Source: Williamsia herbipolensis
GTDB taxonomy: Bacteria; Actinomycetota; Actinomycetes; Mycobacteriales; Mycobacteriaceae
Direction of reading: 5' to 3'
DNA length: 64,000 nucleotides
Assembly (NCBI RefSeq): GCF_000964005.1
Contig: NZ_JXYP01000036.1
Span: 124,001-188,000 of the forward strand
In this document: positions 18,456-26,845 of the stretch, in pieces
Layout: each line of letters opens with the position of its first letter
Numbering within the stretch: position 1 is the first letter of the stretch
Translations under genes and position numbers: made by a program
The notes under the pieces: generated by a model
Told to the model about the DNA's origin: nothing
The model's input: the letters and a program-made list of their open reading frames with translations, nothing else
Database searches by the model: none

Positions 18456-18521
18456 GGTGTCGTGCAACACCGATGTCCGTTCTGGTCTTCCCGACCACTA
18501 TTGCACGGCTCGAACGGCGGG

Positions 18522-19094
18522 TCACATGGTGGTGCGGCCGTCGATGCTCTCGCGGATGATCTCGGCGTGGCCGGTGTGCTGGGCGGTCTCCGACACCAGG
18601 TGGATCAGCACCCGGCGGATGCTCCACGACGCCCCCGGGGTGTTCCACGGCGCCTCGGGCAGCGGGGTCGACCGGGACAGATCGCCGGCCGAGGCGATGA
18701 CGTCCTCGGTGCGTGCCGCGACGGCGGCGTACTCCGACAGGACGGATTCGCGCGAGTCGCCGGGCAGCATCTGGAATTCATTCTGACGATCGATCGCCCA
18801 CTGCGGGTACGTGTGCGCCGTGCCCGAAATCAGGTCGTCCCAGGTCACGCCGTCGGGAAGCACGAGTTCCATGCCGGAGGTGCCCTCGACCACGAACCGC
18901 ATCCACGCGGCCTCGGTCGATGCGACGTGCTTGAGCAGCCCACCGAGGCACAGCGCGCTCGCGGTGGGGGCCAGGCCGAGTTGCTCGTCGCTGAGGCCCT
19001 CGACGGTCCCGATGAGGAAGGCCCGTGCCTGCGCCAGCTCGGCGAGCAGTTCGCCGCGCTCGTCGATGGTCGTGGCGGTGGTGTCGATGGTCAT
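18522..19094 (-). CDS. DinB/DUF664-family protein
   Basis: A 190-residue four-helix-bundle protein of the DinB/YfiT (DUF664) group. The family histidines are visible in GGLLKHVASTE and in SETAQHTGHAEIIRESIDG; they usually bind one metal ion. Some members are mycothiol- or bacillithiol-dependent transferases and others have no known reaction; mycothiol is expected in this organism group. I chose ATG 19094 because GGAG lies six bases upstream; ATG 19142 in the same frame has no such site. The last residues reach GRTTM at the stop. Confidence 0.85.
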   Translation of the reverse strand: MTIDTTATTIDERGELLAELAQARAFLIGTVEGLSDEQLGLAPTASALCLGGLLKHVASTEAAWMRFVVEGTSGMELVLPDGVTWDDLISGTAHTYPQWAIDRQNEFQMLPGDSRESVLSEYAAVAARTEDVIASAGDLSRSTPLPEAPWNTPGASWSIRRVLIHLVSETAQHTGHAEIIRESIDGRTTM

Positions 19095-19187
19095 GGCGGC
19101 TCCCTGCGTCTCGGTGATGATCATGGTCTCGGTGGTGGTCATGCACAGAGCTTCACAGCAATTGCGGACAGCCACGGTCCTCGACTT

Positions 19188-19637
19188 TCAGGGATGCCGA
19201 TCGGCTTTCACGGGTGCCAGACGGGTCAACATCGTGACCGCATCTCGGCTCCCGACGGGCGCGAAGAAGTCGTGATCGATCGCCTCGACCACGGCGACGG
19301 CCTCTCGTGCCAGTCGCTCGCCGGAGGCCGTGGGTCGCACCGATCGCGCCCGCGCGTCGATCGGGTCCGGTCGACGCTCGACGAGGCTCCGGGACTCGAG
19401 TGCGCGCAGCACCTGCGACGTCATCATCGCGTCGGTGCCGGCGTGATCGGCGATGCGACGCTGGGTGGGCGGCACCGGCTCGTTCTCGGCGAGCCACCAC
19501 GTACTCGCCAACAGCACGAACTGCACATGGGTGAGGCCGAGGGGTCGCAGCGCGGCGGTGATCGCGCGCTGCCAGGCGAGCGTGACCCGCCACAGCAGCA
19601 GTCCGGGACTCTCCGCGGGCGGGAGGCTCTTTTTCAC
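19188..19637 (-). CDS. MarR-family regulator
   Basis: A 149-residue winged-helix regulator (LLLWRVTLAWQRAITAALRPLGLTHVQFVLL, then IADHAGTDAMMTSQVLRALESRSLVERRPDPIDARARSV with the typical wing). Its GTG start overlaps the stop of the SRPBCC gene (GTGA), so the two are coupled. The operon promoter region carries a perfect 18-bp palindrome that fits a MarR dimer, suggesting autoregulation. An SRPBCC partner protein implies a hydrophobic ligand, which is inference. Confidence 0.9.
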   Translation of the reverse strand: MKKSLPPAESPGLLLWRVTLAWQRAITAALRPLGLTHVQFVLLASTWWLAENEPVPPTQRRIADHAGTDAMMTSQVLRALESRSLVERRPDPIDARARSVRPTASGERLAREAVAVVEAIDHDFFAPVGSRDAVTMLTRLAPVKADRHP

Positions 19638-20053
19638 CGGCCCTCGACGACACGTGCGAGTCCGTCGATCACGGCCCCGAAATCCGACGACACCCCGGCT
19701 CCGACAGCGGCACAGGTGTCGTCGTCGGCGCCGGTGACCTCACACCGGTAGGTGATCCGCGTCCGGTCGCCATCGGTCTCGGCGGTGTGTCGAACCCGGA
19801 CCGCGACACCGGCGTCGGGGATCTCGGTCAGGTCCTCGTACCCGCGACCGGGCTCGACCCAGGCGATCTCGAACGGCAGCGACGAGCCGTCGCCGAACAC
19901 CATCTCCGCCCGCGCCCCGGGCGCGAACGCGTCGGTCATCTCGATGCGCGCGACGTCGTCGTTCCACTCCGACCAGGTACCGACATCGGCCCACCGTGCG
20001 TACAGCGCATCCGGTGACGCCGTGCTCTCACCGGTGATCTCGACACTCCACAT
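19634..20053 (-). CDS. SRPBCC (START-like) ligand-binding protein
   Basis: A 139-residue helix-grip protein (MWSVEITGESTASPDALYARWADVGTWSEWNDDV, then FEIAWVEPGRGYEDLTEIP and a long C-terminal helix DFGAVIDGLARVVEG). Such proteins enclose a hydrophobic pocket, and some are polyketide cyclases. ATG 20053 has GAAGGAG eight bases upstream. It is the first gene of a two-gene operon with the MarR regulator, and the intergenic palindrome 24 bp upstream should control it. Its cavity may bind the inducer, an inference. Confidence 0.87.
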   Translation of the reverse strand: MWSVEITGESTASPDALYARWADVGTWSEWNDDVARIEMTDAFAPGARAEMVFGDGSSLPFEIAWVEPGRGYEDLTEIPDAGVAVRVRHTAETDGDRTRITYRCEVTGADDDTCAAVGAGVSSDFGAVIDGLARVVEGR

Positions 20054-20076
20054 GACCGCTCCTTCGTTCGGCAGTT

Positions 20077-20094
20077 TAGTATGCGCGCATACTA
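20077..20094. promoter_or_regulatory. 18-bp palindromic operator between divergent genes
   Basis: TAGTATGCGCGCATACTA is a perfect palindrome. On the minus strand TATAGT (20096-20091) is a likely -10 box of the SRPBCC-marR operon and overlaps the operator. On the plus strand TACTAT (20090-20095) could serve the divergent membrane-protein gene. The MarR protein of this operon is the natural candidate to bind. Confidence 0.65.
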
Positions 20095-20153
20095 TAACAG
20101 ACTTCGCCGACACCGCATTCCCGTCGCAGGCCTCAGGGCGCACAATCGCCGAC

Positions 20154-20867
20154 ATGACCGATCGCGACACCGGGGACCGTCACCTGAGCCGGCGCATAGA
20201 GGCCGAGGCACTGCCCGCCTGGCGTCGCATCACCGAGGGCGAGCCGCGGTGGGCGGCCGCGGTGGCCATCGTCGCCGTCATCGCCCTGCAACTCGCACTG
20301 CCGCAACGACTGAACCTGTCGTCGCGGTACCTGCTGCCGGGAATCGAGCTGGTGCTTCTGGCGATGCTGGTGATCGCGAACCCACTGCGGATCGACCGGG
20401 CGTCGCGGCCCCTGCGATCGGCGAGCCTCACACTGATCGCCGTCGCCAGCCTGGCCAACGCCTACGCAGCGGTGCGGCTGGTCACCGACATCATCTCCGG
20501 TGACCACAAGGTGTCGGCCGCGGCGCTGCTCGCCACCGGCGGCGCGGTGTATCTGACCAACATCATCATCTTCGGGCTCTGGTACTGGGATCTCGACCGC
20601 GGCGGTCCGGCCACCCGCGCCGCAGGCACCAGGCAGTACCCCGATTTCCTGTTCCCCCAGATGACGACACCCGACGTCTCCGACCCCGACTGGGAGCCCC
20701 GTTTCGCCGACTACCTCTATGTGTCGTTCACGAACGCGACCGCGTTCAGCCCCACCGACACGATGCCCCTCAGCCGCTGGGCGAAGCTGGCGATGATGAT
20801 CCAGTCGGTGATCGCGCTCGCCACCGTGGCGATGGTGCTCGCCCGCGCGATCAACATCCTGAACTGA
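20154..20867 (+). CDS. Integral membrane protein (DUF1345-like or related)
   Basis: A 237-residue protein with about five membrane segments and a conserved C-terminal loop-helix: PDWEPRFADYLYVSFTNATAFSPTDTMPLSRWAKLAMMIQS, then ALATVAMVLARAINIL. This last part recalls DUF1345-type proteins, where a similar ...SF-hairpin-TD... loop precedes the last helices; the N-terminal half does not clearly match. Conserved actinobacterial family, function unknown; a channel-like role has been guessed for relatives. ATG 20154 is chosen because the upstream frame runs antisense to the SRPBCC gene. It could share the palindromic operator. Confidence 0.75.
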   Translation: MTDRDTGDRHLSRRIEAEALPAWRRITEGEPRWAAAVAIVAVIALQLALPQRLNLSSRYLLPGIELVLLAMLVIANPLRIDRASRPLRSASLTLIAVASLANAYAAVRLVTDIISGDHKVSAAALLATGGAVYLTNIIIFGLWYWDLDRGGPATRAAGTRQYPDFLFPQMTTPDVSDPDWEPRFADYLYVSFTNATAFSPTDTMPLSRWAKLAMMIQSVIALATVAMVLARAINILN

Positions 20868-20941
20868 CCGGGCTCACCCGATCACATCAGCACCACGTCG
20901 CGGGCCACGTCGGCGACCTCGTCGGGATCGATCCCCAGAAC

Positions 20942-21583
20942 TCAGATCTCGATGACCGTGCCCGGTGTCGGCTGCTCCAGCGACACCTCGGTGAGACCGT
21001 CGGTGCCGAGGAAGTTGTCGGCCAGGCTCTTGCCGACGTCGGACAGCAGCATCTCGTGGATCGCGATGGACCGGCGCGGCGCCACTGCGCGGATGAAGTC
21101 GGCCGCTTCACCGATCTTCATCCATGGCCCGCTGATCGGGACCAACAGCACCTCGACGTCGGCCTCGGGGACCTCGTAGGAGTCGCCCGGATGGAAGATG
21201 CGCCCGCCGAAGAGATAGCCGACGTTGTCGATGACGGGGATGTCGGGGTGGATCACGGCATGGCGCTCGCCGTGCACGGTGACGTCGACGTCGCCGACGG
21301 AGAAGGAATCGCCCGCGGTGACCGTGGTGATGCGGTCGGCGTGGCCCTCGATCAGACCGGCGATCGACGGCGGACCGTAGAGCGGCAGGTCGGGTCGCGC
21401 GGTGAGGGCAGCGCCGATCTTCTCGACGTCGAGATGGTCGAAGTGCTCGTGGGTGATCAGCACGGCGTCGGCGGCGGCGAGCAGGTCGGCCGATTCCGAG
21501 CCGAACGCACCGGGGTCGACGAGGATCGTCGTCGATCCCGACTCGACGACCACACAGGCGTGGGTGTGCTTGGTCAGCTTCAT
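20942..21583 (-). CDS. Metallo-beta-lactamase-fold hydrolase (UlaG-like)
   Basis: A 213-residue hydrolase. The zinc site is intact: THEHFDHLD (HxHxDH), a later histidine in GERHAVIHPD, and HPGDSYEVP with its Asp. This points to a small soluble metal-dependent hydrolase like UlaG or RNase Z-type relatives, substrate unknown. The start ATG has GGAG upstream on the minus strand. After the TGA at 20944-20942 the same frame runs on for 19 more sensible codons (VLGIDPDEVADVARDVVLM) to another stop at 20884-20882. Confidence 0.9.
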   Translation of the reverse strand: MKLTKHTHACVVVESGSTTILVDPGAFGSESADLLAAADAVLITHEHFDHLDVEKIGAALTARPDLPLYGPPSIAGLIEGHADRITTVTAGDSFSVGDVDVTVHGERHAVIHPDIPVIDNVGYLFGGRIFHPGDSYEVPEADVEVLLVPISGPWMKIGEAADFIRAVAPRRSIAIHEMLLSDVGKSLADNFLGTDGLTEVSLEQPTPGTVIEI

Positions 21584-21749
21584 GGCGGGCTCCTGACTCG
21601 GGCAGCGGTTCTGAGATGGGGCTGATCACGAAACTACACACGGCTTCGACGGGTCACGGGTTTGTCGCATTCATCGATGCCGCCACACCGCTGGGCGATA
21701 CTGATGGCCGCCGTCGAGATCCGCCGGCGACGACAGATGTGGGGCACAC

Positions 21750-22166
21750 ATGAAGAAGCTGATCTTCGCCGCGATCGCCGCGAGCGCGCTGGTTCTGGCC
21801 GGATGTTCCGACTCCGACACCGGCAGTGCCGCCGACTCGGCGACGAGCGCCGCCAACAATGCCGCCGACGACATCGGCAGCGCCGCCTCGAAGGCCGCCG
21901 ACTCGGCAGGCAACGCCGCATCGAACACCCGTGACGCCGGATTCGTCGCCGCACTGGGCGTCGCGAACCTGAAGTTCGGCAGCGACGACGACATGGTCAG
22001 CGAGGCCAAGGACGTCTGCGAGGACCTCAAAGGCGGCAAGAGCGCCTCCGAGGCCGCCGACAGCGTGAAGGACAAGTACAACGACGACGCCGGCAAGGCG
22101 CTCAACTTCGTCCGCACCGCGGTGCCGCTCTACTGCGCCACCGAGACCGGCAAACTGATCGGCTGA
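21750..22166 (+). CDS. Small lipoprotein, DUF732 type
   Basis: A 138-residue protein with a clear lipoprotein signal (MKKLIFAAIAASALVLAGC), an Ala/Ser/Asp-rich spacer of about 45 residues, then the DUF732 domain (FVAALGVANLKFGSDDDMVSEAKDVCEDLKGG, ending AVPLYCATETGKLIG). Two cysteines in the domain are expected to pair. DUF732 proteins are secreted or lipid-anchored in mycobacteria and relatives; function unknown. It is an isolated gene between the metallo-hydrolase and the MerR regulator. Confidence 0.87.
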   Translation: MKKLIFAAIAASALVLAGCSDSDTGSAADSATSAANNAADDIGSAASKAADSAGNAASNTRDAGFVAALGVANLKFGSDDDMVSEAKDVCEDLKGGKSASEAADSVKDKYNDDAGKALNFVRTAVPLYCATETGKLIG

Positions 22167-22210
22167 TCGACCCCTCCCCATCGCCTCTGATCGTCGACGA
22201 GAATCGGCGC

Positions 22211-22241
22211 TTGACCCTCACGTTGCGTGCGGCTCTAGCGT
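22211..22241 (+). promoter_or_regulatory. MerR-type promoter with 19-bp spacer
   Basis: TTGACC (22211-22216) and TAGCGT (22236-22241) are 19 bp apart, too long for normal use. The spacer carries the dyad CCTCACG/CGTGCGG. This is the layout that MerR proteins untwist when induced. It lies before the gene that encodes such a protein, so autoactivation is likely. Confidence 0.75.
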
Positions 22242-22305
22242 CGGTCTCGTCGGCCGCACCCGGTGGCCGACTCAGGAGAAGGTGACGGGGGAGAAGGTGT
22301 TCGGA

Positions 22306-23055
22306 ATGGGTGAGTCCGAGAAGCTCTATCGCGTCGGACAACTCGCGGAGCTGACCGGTCTCACGGTGCGTACCCTGCACCACTACGACGAGATCGGGTT
22401 GTTGAGTCCGTCGCGGCGCAGCGGTGCGGGATATCGCCTCTACGGCGGCGAGGACGTCACGCGGCTCTACGAGATCCTGGCGCTGCGGCAGCTCGGATTG
22501 TCGTTGGACCAGATCAGTGACGCGATCCACGGTGAGACATCGCTCGAGGCGATGCTCGTCGCGCACGCCGATCACGTCGACGCCCAGCTCGCGGCGATGC
22601 AGAAGCTGCAGATCCACATGGCGACCGTCCTCGCGACGGTGCGTCGCTCGCACCGACCCACCGACACCGACCTCCTCGACCTCATCAGGAAGGTGATGAC
22701 AGTGGATGCACGAGTGGAGAACTACTTCGACGCCGATCAGCTCGCAGCGCTGGCGGTCCGTCGAGAAGAATTGGGCGAGGACCAGATCCGCGCGGTCGAG
22801 AACCGGTGGCCGTCGCTGATCGCGGAAGTCGATGCGGCGATCGCGGCCGGGACGGACCCGGCGTCCGACCAAGCCGGCGCGCTTGCGACCGAGTGGATGG
22901 GACTGCTGGAGCAGTTCCACGGCGGCGACCCCGGACTGCGGGACGGTATGTACCGCATGCAGGAGGAGAACACCGAGGAGATCCAGAGGAACTTCGGTGG
23001 CCCGACCCCGGAGCAGATCGATTTCATCCGTCGCGCCAACGATTCTCGTAGCTGA
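22306..23055 (+). CDS. MerR-family activator with TipAS-like drug-binding domain
   Basis: A protein of 249 residues. The MerR winged helix is complete (YRVGQLAELTGLTVRTLHHYDEIGLLSPSRRSGAGYRLYGGEDV) with a coiled linker. The C-terminal half, from about residue 135 (DARVENYFDADQLAALAVRREELGEDQI, then EWMGLLEQFHGGDPGLRDGMYRMQEEN), is the TipAS antibiotic-recognition fold, which binds thiopeptides covalently in the Streptomyces original. GTG 22282 is an alternative start with AGGAG closer upstream. The promoter ahead has the 19-bp spacer of MerR targets. Confidence 0.9.
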   Translation: MGESEKLYRVGQLAELTGLTVRTLHHYDEIGLLSPSRRSGAGYRLYGGEDVTRLYEILALRQLGLSLDQISDAIHGETSLEAMLVAHADHVDAQLAAMQKLQIHMATVLATVRRSHRPTDTDLLDLIRKVMTVDARVENYFDADQLAALAVRREELGEDQIRAVENRWPSLIAEVDAAIAAGTDPASDQAGALATEWMGLLEQFHGGDPGLRDGMYRMQEENTEEIQRNFGGPTPEQIDFIRRANDSRS

Positions 23056-23058
23056 CGG

Positions 23059-25284
23059 TCAGCCGCGGCCGGGTCGGTCTGTCGCGAGGAGGTCGTCGAG
23101 GGCGTCGGACGCCATGCCGAACCGCTTCAGGCGGTCCAACGGCATCGAGCCCATGATCGTCACGAGGTCGGTTCCCATGGCGGAACCACCCTCCGACGGA
23201 CCGGCGGGCAGCATCCCTGCGATGGCCTTCCCGATGACGGGGTCGGCCAGGGCCTCGGCGAGGGTGGACTGCCAGGTGATCGGGACCGCGTCGTCGTCGC
23301 CGACGATGTGCACGGTGTCGGTGACGCGAAGGTCGCGACTCGATGCACCCACGGCGACAACGTAGTCGCCGTCCTCGACGGTCCAGTCGTCGCGGCGCAC
23401 GTCCCAGTAGGCGAGGTCGGAGCGGTCGATCCGTATCGAGACGCGCTCGGAGACGCCGGGTTCGAGGAGAGACGTGGTCGCGAAGCCCTTCAGCTCCCGA
23501 GGTGGTCGGGTCACCCGCGAATCGGTTGTCGTGACGTAGACCTGCACCACCTCGCGTCCCGCCCGGTCACCGGTGTTGGTGACGGTGATCTCGACGTCGA
23601 CGCCGGTCTCGTCGGCGGTGACCGACAGGTCGGTGTGGTCGAAGTCGGTGTAGGACAACCCGTGTCCGAACGGGAAGGTGACGTCGGACCCGCGGGCGTC
23701 GTACCCGCGATAGCCGACGTGGATTCCCTCGCCGTACCGGACATGGGAGTTCTCGCCGGGGAAATCGAGGTATGACGGGCAGTCCTGGAGGCGGACCGGC
23801 ACCGTCTCGGTGAGGCGTCCGGACGGGTTGACGGCGCCGAACAGCACGTCGGCGATCGCGCCGCCACCGGCCTGGCCGAGCAGGGCGCCGTCGAGGATGG
23901 CCGGGACGACCTCGGCGATCGGCGCCAGGCGCAGCACGCCACCGTGGGCGAGCACCACGACGGTCCGCGGCTGCACCTGCATCACGGCAGACACGAGTTC
24001 CTGCTGATCGGAGGGGATCTCGATGTGTTCGCGGTCGAAGCCCTCCGACTCCTGGTCGTCACCCAGACCCAGGAACAGCACCGCCACCTCGGCATCGGCC
24101 GCGGCACGAACCGCCTCATCGCGCAGGGCCGTGGCGTCACCGGACCCGTCGGTGGTGAAGCCGTGCGCGAAGGCCACTGCGTCGGTTCCGGCCTGTGCGC
24201 GGATCTCGTCCACCGGGATGTCGACGCGGGTCGGGTTCACATGCGAGCTGCCGCCACCCTGGTAGCGGGGTGACTGCGCGAACGCGCCGAGGACGGCGAT
24301 CGAGGTGCCCGGAGTCAGTGGCAGCAGATCGGCGTCGTTCTTGAGCAGCACGACGCTGCGGGCGGCGGCCTCACGGGCGAGGCGATGATGGGCGTCGAGG
24401 TCGGCAGCGGCGGGGTTCTCCCGTCCGCGCTGGACTCGGTGCGCCAGTCCGGCCACAGCCGCAGCCGCACGGTCGACCGCGTCCTGGGTCAACTCGCCGG
24501 CGCGGACGGCGTCGACGACCTCGGAGTCCACCGCGGTACCCGCTCCCGGCATCTCCAGGTCGAGACCGGCACGGACCGCGGCGACACGATCGCGCACCGC
24601 ACCCCAGTCGCTGACCACCACGCCGTCGAAACCCCATGTCTCACGCAGGAGTTCGGTCAGGAGCCACCGGTTCTCGGCGGCGTGGACGCCGTTGATGCGG
24701 TTGTAGGAACACATGACCGTCCACGGGTGCGCGGTCCGGACGATGTGGGAGAACGCGCGGAGATAGACCTCGTGCATCGGGCGCGGGTCGATGTCGGAGC
24801 TCGAGCGCATCCGATCTGTCTCGGCGTTGTTCAGGGCGAAGTGCTTGAGCGACGTCCCGACCCCGACGCTCTGGACGCCCGTCACCCACGCGGCCCCGAG
24901 GACACCGGAGACCACGGGGTCCTCGGACAGGTACTCGAAGTTCCGACCGCAGCGCGGATCGCGCTTGATGTTGACCCCGGGCCCGAGCAGCACGTCGACG
25001 CGCAGCGCCCGCGCCTCACGGCCCAAGGCCTCCCCCACCCGGTGGACCAGGTCGGGATCCCAACTCTGGCCGAGGCCGACCGCCGGCGGGAAACACGTCG
25101 CGGGCTCACTGCCCGCGAGGCCGAGATGGTCGGTGGCGCCGGTCTGCCTCCGGACGCCGTGCGGTCCGTCGGTGAGGACCAGCGACGGCACCGCGCCGAT
25201 CGCCTTGGTCGTCCAGAAGTCGGCGCCGCTCCCGAGGGCGGCCCTGTCCTCGAGTGACAGCTCAGACAGTGCGGGTTCGGTCAT
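23059..25284 (-). CDS. Glycoside hydrolase family 3 (beta-glucosidase type)
   Basis: A 741-residue enzyme with no signal peptide, hence cytoplasmic. The TIM-barrel domain has KHFALNN near residue 147 and the nucleophile motif VVVSDWGAV (Asp near 226). The alpha/beta sandwich domain (SVVLLKNDADLLPL, GLGDDQESEGFDREHIEIP) and a C-terminal fibronectin-III-like domain (GREVVQVYVTTTDSRVTRPPRELKGF) follow. It should release glucose or xylose from beta-glycosides taken up by the cell. ATG 25284 has GGAGGTG upstream. The next gene on this strand, a flavin monooxygenase, starts the group with a 76-bp gap. Confidence 0.93.
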   Translation of the reverse strand: MTEPALSELSLEDRAALGSGADFWTTKAIGAVPSLVLTDGPHGVRRQTGATDHLGLAGSEPATCFPPAVGLGQSWDPDLVHRVGEALGREARALRVDVLLGPGVNIKRDPRCGRNFEYLSEDPVVSGVLGAAWVTGVQSVGVGTSLKHFALNNAETDRMRSSSDIDPRPMHEVYLRAFSHIVRTAHPWTVMCSYNRINGVHAAENRWLLTELLRETWGFDGVVVSDWGAVRDRVAAVRAGLDLEMPGAGTAVDSEVVDAVRAGELTQDAVDRAAAAVAGLAHRVQRGRENPAAADLDAHHRLAREAAARSVVLLKNDADLLPLTPGTSIAVLGAFAQSPRYQGGGSSHVNPTRVDIPVDEIRAQAGTDAVAFAHGFTTDGSGDATALRDEAVRAAADAEVAVLFLGLGDDQESEGFDREHIEIPSDQQELVSAVMQVQPRTVVVLAHGGVLRLAPIAEVVPAILDGALLGQAGGGAIADVLFGAVNPSGRLTETVPVRLQDCPSYLDFPGENSHVRYGEGIHVGYRGYDARGSDVTFPFGHGLSYTDFDHTDLSVTADETGVDVEITVTNTGDRAGREVVQVYVTTTDSRVTRPPRELKGFATTSLLEPGVSERVSIRIDRSDLAYWDVRRDDWTVEDGDYVVAVGASSRDLRVTDTVHIVGDDDAVPITWQSTLAEALADPVIGKAIAGMLPAGPSEGGSAMGTDLVTIMGSMPLDRLKRFGMASDALDDLLATDRPGRG

Positions 25285-25360
25285 CAGGGCACCTCCACCT
25301 GCAACCCTACGGACGGACCCGTGTCGGGACCTGGTGCGTGGGGTGGTGAACCCGGCGTCG

Positions 25361-26776
25361 TCAGACGCCCAGTCCCGAACGCACCGAGTCGTCGATGGTG
25401 GAGTTGACGCCGCCCACGCGGTAGGACGCGCCGCGGTGGCGATCGGGCAACCGGTCGCCCTCGCCGAACAATTTGTGCCGCAACGTTCCCGGGGTGTACT
25501 CGCGCTCGTACGCGCCGCGACGCTCGAGCGCCGGGATGACGTGGTCGACGACATCACGGAAGGTGCCCGGGGTGACGGCGTAGGCGAGATTGAAACCGTC
25601 GACATCGGTCTCGTCGACCCAGCTCTGCAGCTGGTCGGCAATGCTCTCACCCGACCCCACGAGCACAGGACCCATCCCACCGATGCCACCCCAGGCCGCG
25701 ATGTCACCGACGGTCCACTCCTTGCCGGTGTCGGAGGCCTGCTGGAACGATGCGACCGCGGACTGGATCGCGTTCGACTCGACGTTGCCGATCGGCTCGT
25801 CGAGGTCGTAGCTCGACAGGTCGATCCCCATCCATCCCGACATGAACACCAGCGACCCCTCGGCGCTGTTGTAGCTGCGGTACTCGGCGGCCTTGGCCTG
25901 GGCGGCCTCCTCGGTGGCGTCGGTGATGATGGTCAGCAGCGTGTAGATCCGTGCGTCGTAGGGCTTGCGACCGGCATCGACCAGCGCGGCCCGCACCCGG
26001 GAGACCGTCTCGCGCAGCAGTGGTTTGGTGGGAGCCGCGACGAAGATGGCCTCGGCGTTGCCCGCGGCGAAGGCGAGTCCCCGCGGTGAGGCGCCGGCCT
26101 GGTAGATCACCGGCGAGCCCTGCGGCGAGGGCTCGGAGACGTGGATTCCCGGCACCGAGAAGTGTTCTCCGCGATGGCCGATGTGGTGGACCTTCGCCGG
26201 ATCGGCGAACACCCCGGCCTCGCGGTCGCGACGCACGGCGTCGCGTTCCCACGAGCCCTCCCACAGCTTGTAGAGCACCTCGAGGTACTCGTCGGCGTGG
26301 TCGTAGCGGGCGTCGTGGGCGAGTTGGTCGGTCTCACCCATGTTGCGTGCGGCCGACGGCAGGTACCCCGTGACCACGTTCCAGCCGATCCGCCCCTTGG
26401 TCAGGTGGTCGAGTGTCGACATGCGGCGCGCGAACGGGACGGGATGCTCGAACCCGGTGCCGGTGGTGATGCCGAACCCGAGGTGTTCGGTCGCGTACGC
26501 CATCGCCGACACCAGGAGCAACGGGTCGTTGACCGGCGTCTGCGCGCCCTGGCGGATGGCGGCCTCGTCGGTGCCGGCGTAGACGTCGTAGGTGCCCAAC
26601 ACGTCGGCGATGAACAGCCCGTCGAATCCGCCGGTCTCGAGCAGCTCTGCCAGCTCCACCCAGTAGTCGAGGGTGTTGTAGTCCCAGGATCGGTCCTGCG
26701 GATGACGCCACAACCCCGGGGACTGATGGGCGACACAGTTCATGTCGAAGGCGTTGAAACGGATGGGACGCGACAC
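25361..26776 (-). CDS. Flavin-dependent monooxygenase, NtaA/SnaA/DszA (LLM) family
   Basis: A 471-residue bacterial-luciferase-like enzyme of the nitrilotriacetate/desulfurization branch (RFNAFDMNCVAHQSPGLWRHP near the start; GRIGWNVVTGYLPSAARNMG; SPQGSPVIYQAGASPRGLAFAAGNAEAIF). These use reduced FMN from a separate reductase to oxidise or cleave aminoacids, sulfones or sulfides. No reductase is adjacent. The GTG start at 26776 has GAGGAG six bases upstream, better than the upstream frame. It lies between a glycosidase and an amidohydrolase on the same strand, which suggests a shared catabolic role; substrate unknown. Confidence 0.9.
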   Translation of the reverse strand: MSRPIRFNAFDMNCVAHQSPGLWRHPQDRSWDYNTLDYWVELAELLETGGFDGLFIADVLGTYDVYAGTDEAAIRQGAQTPVNDPLLLVSAMAYATEHLGFGITTGTGFEHPVPFARRMSTLDHLTKGRIGWNVVTGYLPSAARNMGETDQLAHDARYDHADEYLEVLYKLWEGSWERDAVRRDREAGVFADPAKVHHIGHRGEHFSVPGIHVSEPSPQGSPVIYQAGASPRGLAFAAGNAEAIFVAAPTKPLLRETVSRVRAALVDAGRKPYDARIYTLLTIITDATEEAAQAKAAEYRSYNSAEGSLVFMSGWMGIDLSSYDLDEPIGNVESNAIQSAVASFQQASDTGKEWTVGDIAAWGGIGGMGPVLVGSGESIADQLQSWVDETDVDGFNLAYAVTPGTFRDVVDHVIPALERRGAYEREYTPGTLRHKLFGEGDRLPDRHRGASYRVGGVNSTIDDSVRSGLGV

Positions 26777-26845
26777 GGATGACTCCTCGATAGACAGACC
26801 TGGATCCATCGTGGAGGCAAGAGGAGGCCTACGCCACAGTTGCGC

